From Adlercreutzia sp. ZJ176 (GTDB lineage Bacteria > Actinomycetota > Coriobacteriia > Coriobacteriales > Eggerthellaceae), in the NCBI RefSeq assembly GCF_011038975.1, contig NZ_JAAKEC010000002.1, positions 145,295 through 209,294 on the forward strand: 64,000 bases of DNA, in the 5' to 3' direction. Below the pieces are notes generated by a model. That model made no database searches and was not told where the DNA came from. It worked only from the letters and a program-made list of their open reading frames with translations. Below, piece after piece: positions 60,788 to 64,000 of this stretch. Made by a program: the position numbers and the translations under genes. Within the stretch, counting starts at the first letter, position 1; the number at the start of each line of letters is the position of its first letter.

Positions 60788-61657
60788 CTACTCCTCCGTT
60801 GCGCTGGGGTCGGTCTGCGTGGGGCGGGCGTGCGGGGCTGACCACGCGGTCTGCGCGGGCGCGGCGGCCGCGGCGCGCATGTTGCGCTCGACCTTGCTCC
60901 CGGGCAGGTTAGGGTCGTTGTCCCAGAGGACCCGGTGGAACGAGAAGAACTTCCCCGCGTAGTGCCCCATCTTGCTCACGGGGATGTAGACCATCATGAC
61001 GCCGAGGAGCACGAAGTGGACCATCACGAGGGCGGGAAGCTCGACGGCGCTCAAGGTGAGCACCTGGGCGGCGACGTCGTAGACGTTCGCGCTGGTCGTC
61101 CACGAGGCGATGCCCGTGACGAGCACGGCGAGGATCAGCACGAGGTTGAAGTAGTCCGCCGGCGCCATGTACACGCGGGAGGCTTCGTCCGTCAGGCGAC
61201 GCACGAGCAGAAGCACGATGCCAACGGTGGCGAACGCGAACCCGAGCTCGCCTATGACGTTGATGACGGCGATCACGAAGTCGACGCGCACGAACGCGCC
61301 GAGGATGAGCAGCACCGACCAGCCGAACAAGATGTAGACGCCCGCGTGGAACAGAAACGAGGCCCACCACAGGGAGCGCTGGCGTTCGAACAGCGTCTTG
61401 ATGAAGAACATCTCCTTCATGATCTCGACGATCTCGGTGGACAGGCTCGTGGTGCGCTTTTTGGCCCACCACTCGCTCTCCTCGAAATACGAGCCGCCGT
61501 AGCGCGCCTTGTCCGCGCCCTCCTTGGGGACGGGGTACAGGTCGAAGCGGCCGTGGGTGGAGAGCCTTGAGTACTTCCAGAACTTGAGCGCGCTGAGCAC
61601 GAAAAAGCCCGCGAGCGCGGCGAGGAGAAGAACAGAAACGAGCGTGGCACCATCCAT
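60788..61657 (-). CDS. DsrM/HdrE-like cytochrome b membrane subunit (second copy)
   Basis: A 289-residue NarI-like membrane protein with five to six spans and conserved histidines (LFHAGVYILFG, MVHFVLLG). It should anchor and feed electrons to the DsrK-like partner. AGGGGG precedes the ATG. The C-terminal 40 residues are Ala/Pro-rich. Divergent to a LysR gene across a region with a strong dyad. Confidence 0.87.
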   Translation of the reverse strand: MDGATLVSVLLLAALAGFFVLSALKFWKYSRLSTHGRFDLYPVPKEGADKARYGGSYFEESEWWAKKRTTSLSTEIVEIMKEMFFIKTLFERQRSLWWASFLFHAGVYILFGWSVLLILGAFVRVDFVIAVINVIGELGFAFATVGIVLLLVRRLTDEASRVYMAPADYFNLVLILAVLVTGIASWTTSANVYDVAAQVLTLSAVELPALVMVHFVLLGVMMVYIPVSKMGHYAGKFFSFHRVLWDNDPNLPGSKVERNMRAAAAAPAQTAWSAPHARPTQTDPSATEE

Positions 61658-61754
61658 GTGAACCCCCTTCTCGAACTTTGGCGCAGTCTGACTGACCAGC
61701 TCGTACCAAAGTTTTGCAATCCCAACGCTAAAGCACGTTAAGGGGGTTGTAAAA

Positions 61755-61809
61755 TGGGAATATGCAATCGAGCGATAGCTTATTTCAATCGCTCGATAGG
61801 TTATTCCCA
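61755..61809. promoter_or_regulatory. 55-bp concentric dyad, probable LysR operator
   Basis: Two nested inverted repeats share one centre (61782): outer arms TGGGAATA / TATTCCCA and inner arms ATCGAGCGAT / ATCGCTCGAT. Each inner arm is itself a palindrome (ATCG-N2-CGAT) and their centres are 21 bp, or two helical turns, apart. It lies between the divergent DsrMK-like and LysR genes. Confidence 0.75.
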
Positions 61810-61991
61810 GCTATACACTTCGCGCGCTATGAACTATTTTAATGACGGCACGTAAGCTAAAGGTAAACGCAACGTAAGCGCAAGACGACCGAGATTCGAG
61901 CCCGACGCGCGACGCCGATGAGATCGTTTGGGCTGTTCGCGTGTTCGACCCGTCTTCTTCCCCGCCAAGCAGCGAAGGGAAAGGGGTTATC

Positions 61992-62927
61992 GTGAGTTCT
62001 CTGGAGCAGTTCATCGTGTTCAAAGAGGTCGCCGAGACAGGAAACATCACGCAGGCCGCGCGACATCTGCACATCAGCCAGCCGAGCGTCAGCATCCAGC
62101 TCCAGAACCTGGAGAAGGAGTACGGCGCGTGCTTCTTCGAGCGAACCAACCGCGGCGTCACGCTCACCGAGTTCGGGCGCGTCTTCTACAAGAGCATCGT
62201 CCACGTCATCCAGACGATGAACGAGACGAAGGAGACCATCCTGTCTTTGACGGAGAACCAGAGCAGCTGCATCCACGTCGGCGCCACGCTCACGATCGGC
62301 GAGTACCTGCTGTCGCACATCATGTCGATCAACACGCCGCAGGGCAAGCCGCCTCTGCGCTTCAACGTGCTGGTTGCGAACACGCTCATGATCTCGCGGT
62401 CCATCCTGGACAAGAAGTTCAACATCGGGCTGGTGGAAGGGCCGGTCCCTTACGACGAGAACCTCGTCATCGAGCAGTTCTGGAGCGACGAGCTCGTCAT
62501 CGCGGTGCCGATCGACCACCCGTGGAGCAGGCGGATCGAGGTGTCGTTCGAGGAGCTCAAGAGCGAGAACCTCATCCTGCGGGAAGTGGGCTCGGGCACG
62601 CGCAAGGTCATGGAGATGGCCATGGCGAAGAACGGCCTCGACGCCGACGAGCTCACCGTCGTCGCCGAGCTCAGCAGCATCCAGGCCATCAAGGACACCG
62701 TCATGGCGGGGCTCGGCGTCACCGTCATCTCGGCGCTCGCCGTGCAGGAGGAGTGCCGCCACAAGCGCCTCTCGATGCTGAAGCTGCGCGACTGCCCGCT
62801 CGAGCGGCCGCTGAACATCCTCACGAACTGCAAGAGCATCCTCACGACCGATGAGGAGTGGTTCCTCTCGCGCCTGCGCTCGCAGGACACGCTGCGCGCC
62901 CTCATCCCCGCCCCGTTTCTGCCGTGA
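61992..62927 (+). CDS. LysR-family transcriptional regulator
   Basis: A 311-residue LysR protein: winged helix at about 1-62 (GNITQAARHLHISQPSVSIQL) and a periplasmic-binding-fold effector domain. The GTG start follows GGAAAGGGG by six bases; the longer frame has no such site. Divergent from the DsrMK-like/hem genes and the likely controller of them through the nearby dyad. The effector is unknown; sulfur-related LysR proteins (CysB-type) exist. Confidence 0.88.
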   Translation: MSSLEQFIVFKEVAETGNITQAARHLHISQPSVSIQLQNLEKEYGACFFERTNRGVTLTEFGRVFYKSIVHVIQTMNETKETILSLTENQSSCIHVGATLTIGEYLLSHIMSINTPQGKPPLRFNVLVANTLMISRSILDKKFNIGLVEGPVPYDENLVIEQFWSDELVIAVPIDHPWSRRIEVSFEELKSENLILREVGSGTRKVMEMAMAKNGLDADELTVVAELSSIQAIKDTVMAGLGVTVISALAVQEECRHKRLSMLKLRDCPLERPLNILTNCKSILTTDEEWFLSRLRSQDTLRALIPAPFLP

Positions 62928-63559
62928 GGCGGGGCGGGGCAGATGGATGACGACCCGCCGTCTCCCGTTGTCACGCTTTGGCAAACACTCGCGCGCTGTC
63001 GTCTTACGCGAATAAATACGAGAATATGTCGCGTATGGAAACGGGCGATATGACATTGCGATTGCCATATCGCCCACAGCGGAGCGCCGCACGAAGCGAG
63101 GCCAAAACCGCCGTTTCGCGAAACGCTCTGGACGAAAGCATGAAGACCAGTTCATGCTGTGCCTGCAGGCATTGTCGGCCCTCGCCCTAACTCGCATGTA
63201 CTATGACGGCTGCATTGACGAGCGCGGCGCTCGTGTTGAGCAGCAAAGGATCGAGCGCAAGTCGCAGCAGTTCCTCTTAAAGCGTCAGAACCTTTCAGGA
63301 ATCATGGAGCTAAAGATCGGCGCTTTAAAGGGAGCTCCTGTCGCGCCTTCAAAGGGAAGAGACGGCGACAACGTGTTTAAGCGCTTGACTTCCCAAACGC
63401 CGCAGTTTGCAAGCTCCTTCGTTTGCAAGTTACCCTCAAGCAGGCCATGCGGAAGGCCTTCAAATGCGATCTGATCCTGCACAAACCGACGAGCAGGACG
63501 AAGGCCCGAGGATAGTCCGGAGAAGAGAATCCTTCTCGCTTGCCTTGGATATCGAGACA

Positions 63560-63745
63560 CCGACAACGGCTTCTTTTCATCCATGATTCTGAAAAGCTGG
63601 ATGAAAAACGTCCGTTATCGGTGCTTCGAGCCCCGAAAACCGCCGACAACGCGCCTTTCTCATCCACTTTTCCGGGAAATCGCCGATAACGGCCTTGTTT
63701 CATCCAGAATCGCCTGAGGGGTGGATGCAAAAGCGCCGTTATCGG
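63560..63745. repeat. five copies of a 24-bp interspersed repeat
   Basis: CCGAYAACG...TTT-TCATCCA-type units at 63560-63583, 63643-63666 and 63683-63706, and their inverse at 63598-63621 and 63722-63745. Neighbouring units of opposite orientation form two hairpins with loops of about 14-15 bp. Confidence 0.85.
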
Positions 63746-63768
63746 CAATGAGGGATTAATCTGTGGGA

Positions 63769-63879
63769 TATAGGCAGAAAAGTGTGTAAAGAGTTACCCT
63801 ATCTTCCCAGTTCAAGCTAGACATACATGCCTCCGGAGTTGTTGCCGACCAACTTCCCTATAGGCAAGAAAGCGTGTAA
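63769..63879. repeat. 21-bp imperfect direct repeats flanking an IS start
   Basis: TATAGGCAGAAAAGTGTGTAA at 63769-63789, split by one mismatch block from TATAGGCA-AGAAAGCGTGTAA at 63859-63879, 90 bp apart. They may mark element ends. Confidence 0.5.
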
Positions 63880-63950
63880 CAAAAGCACTTGACACCCCTG
63901 TTCGGGGACACTTTTTCGAGAAAAAAGTCAGTCCGGGTCGGGGGTGAGCG

Positions 63951-64000
63951 GTGTCTAGCCCAAAATGCGGCGTCTGCGGCGCCAAGATGATGAAGAACGG
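63951..64000 (+). CDS. transposase N-terminus (partial, IS1249/IS256-like), cut by the window edge
   Basis: The frame opens with GTG after GGGGGTGAG and reads MSSPKCGVCGAKMMKNG, a zinc-ribbon start typical of IS1249-like transposases. A CCCC-TGTTC-GGGG dyad just upstream fits an element terminus. Only 16 codons are visible, so family assignment is tentative. Confidence 0.5.
   Translation, partial: MSSPKCGVCGAKMMKN

Larger units (their letters stand above)
62928..63950. other. 1-kb intergenic region with repeats
   Basis: No supported gene. Contains the 24-bp repeat family (63560-63745), a pair of 21-bp direct repeats, and small hairpins near 63400-63460. Short frames on both strands lack ribosome sites and show repeat-derived peptides. 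Confidence 0.65.

Noticed and set aside
63285..63748. Two minus-strand frames of about 100-120 codons
   Set aside because: They read through the 24-bp repeats in different phases and encode repeated short peptides; most likely repeat DNA, not genes.
1..64000. tRNA or rRNA genes
   Set aside because: No cloverleaf with a T-loop GTTCRA-type segment or conserved rRNA stretch was recognised; a covariance search would be needed to exclude small RNAs.

Overview
The window is GC-rich, with dense G/C-ending codons, back-to-back operons and mostly minus-strand genes. Gene content points to a strictly anaerobic actinobacterium of the Coriobacteriia/Eggerthellaceae type (Gordonibacter- or Eggerthella-like). 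This assignment is inferred from composition and gene families, not from a marker gene. No rRNA, tRNA or CRISPR array was recognised.

Layout. 0-4.1 kb: a Crp-type regulator converging on a three-gene nitrogenase-like operon (one NifH-like ATPase and two NifD/K-like subunits). 4.2-6.9 kb: an XRE regulator with a membrane domain, a low-molecular-weight phosphatase, and a repeat-filled gap. 6.9-21.2 kb: a TetR gene facing a long minus-strand array of about eleven genes. These encode a trigger-factor-like chaperone without the ribosome-docking loop, a cytoplasmic acetylene-hydratase-like Mo/W enzyme, an AAA ATPase with three small orphan proteins, an HdrD-like Fe-S protein, two radical SAM enzymes and NuoE/F/G-like NADH-oxidising subunits. 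This looks like one uncharacterised NADH-linked redox system and is the main candidate for novelty. 21.2-22.1 kb: repeats. 22.1-32.5 kb: housekeeping and general genes (lipoprotein, MenA, GluQ, IorAB, FHA protein, D,D-carboxypeptidase, VanW protein, PgsA).

32.6-61.7 kb is an anaerobic respiration superlocus. It holds a complete EchABCDEF-type group 4 [NiFe] hydrogenase; DsrN; DsrC; DsrMKJOP; a DsrD-like protein; precorrin-2 dehydrogenase; a DsrAB operon with a ferredoxin and a YeiH-family transporter; the tetrapyrrole operon hemA-hemC-cobA/hemD-hemB-hemL; and a second DsrM/DsrK-like pair next to a divergent LysR gene with a striking 55-bp dyad. Together these genes can make siroheme from glutamyl-tRNA, reduce sulfite to sulfide through DsrAB/DsrC, and feed electrons from the quinone pool or H2 (Ech). 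DsrD, and no DsrL or DsrEFH in view, argue for the reductive direction.

62.9-64 kb is non-coding, with five copies of a 24-bp repeat, and ends in the first codons of a probable insertion-sequence transposase cut by the window edge.
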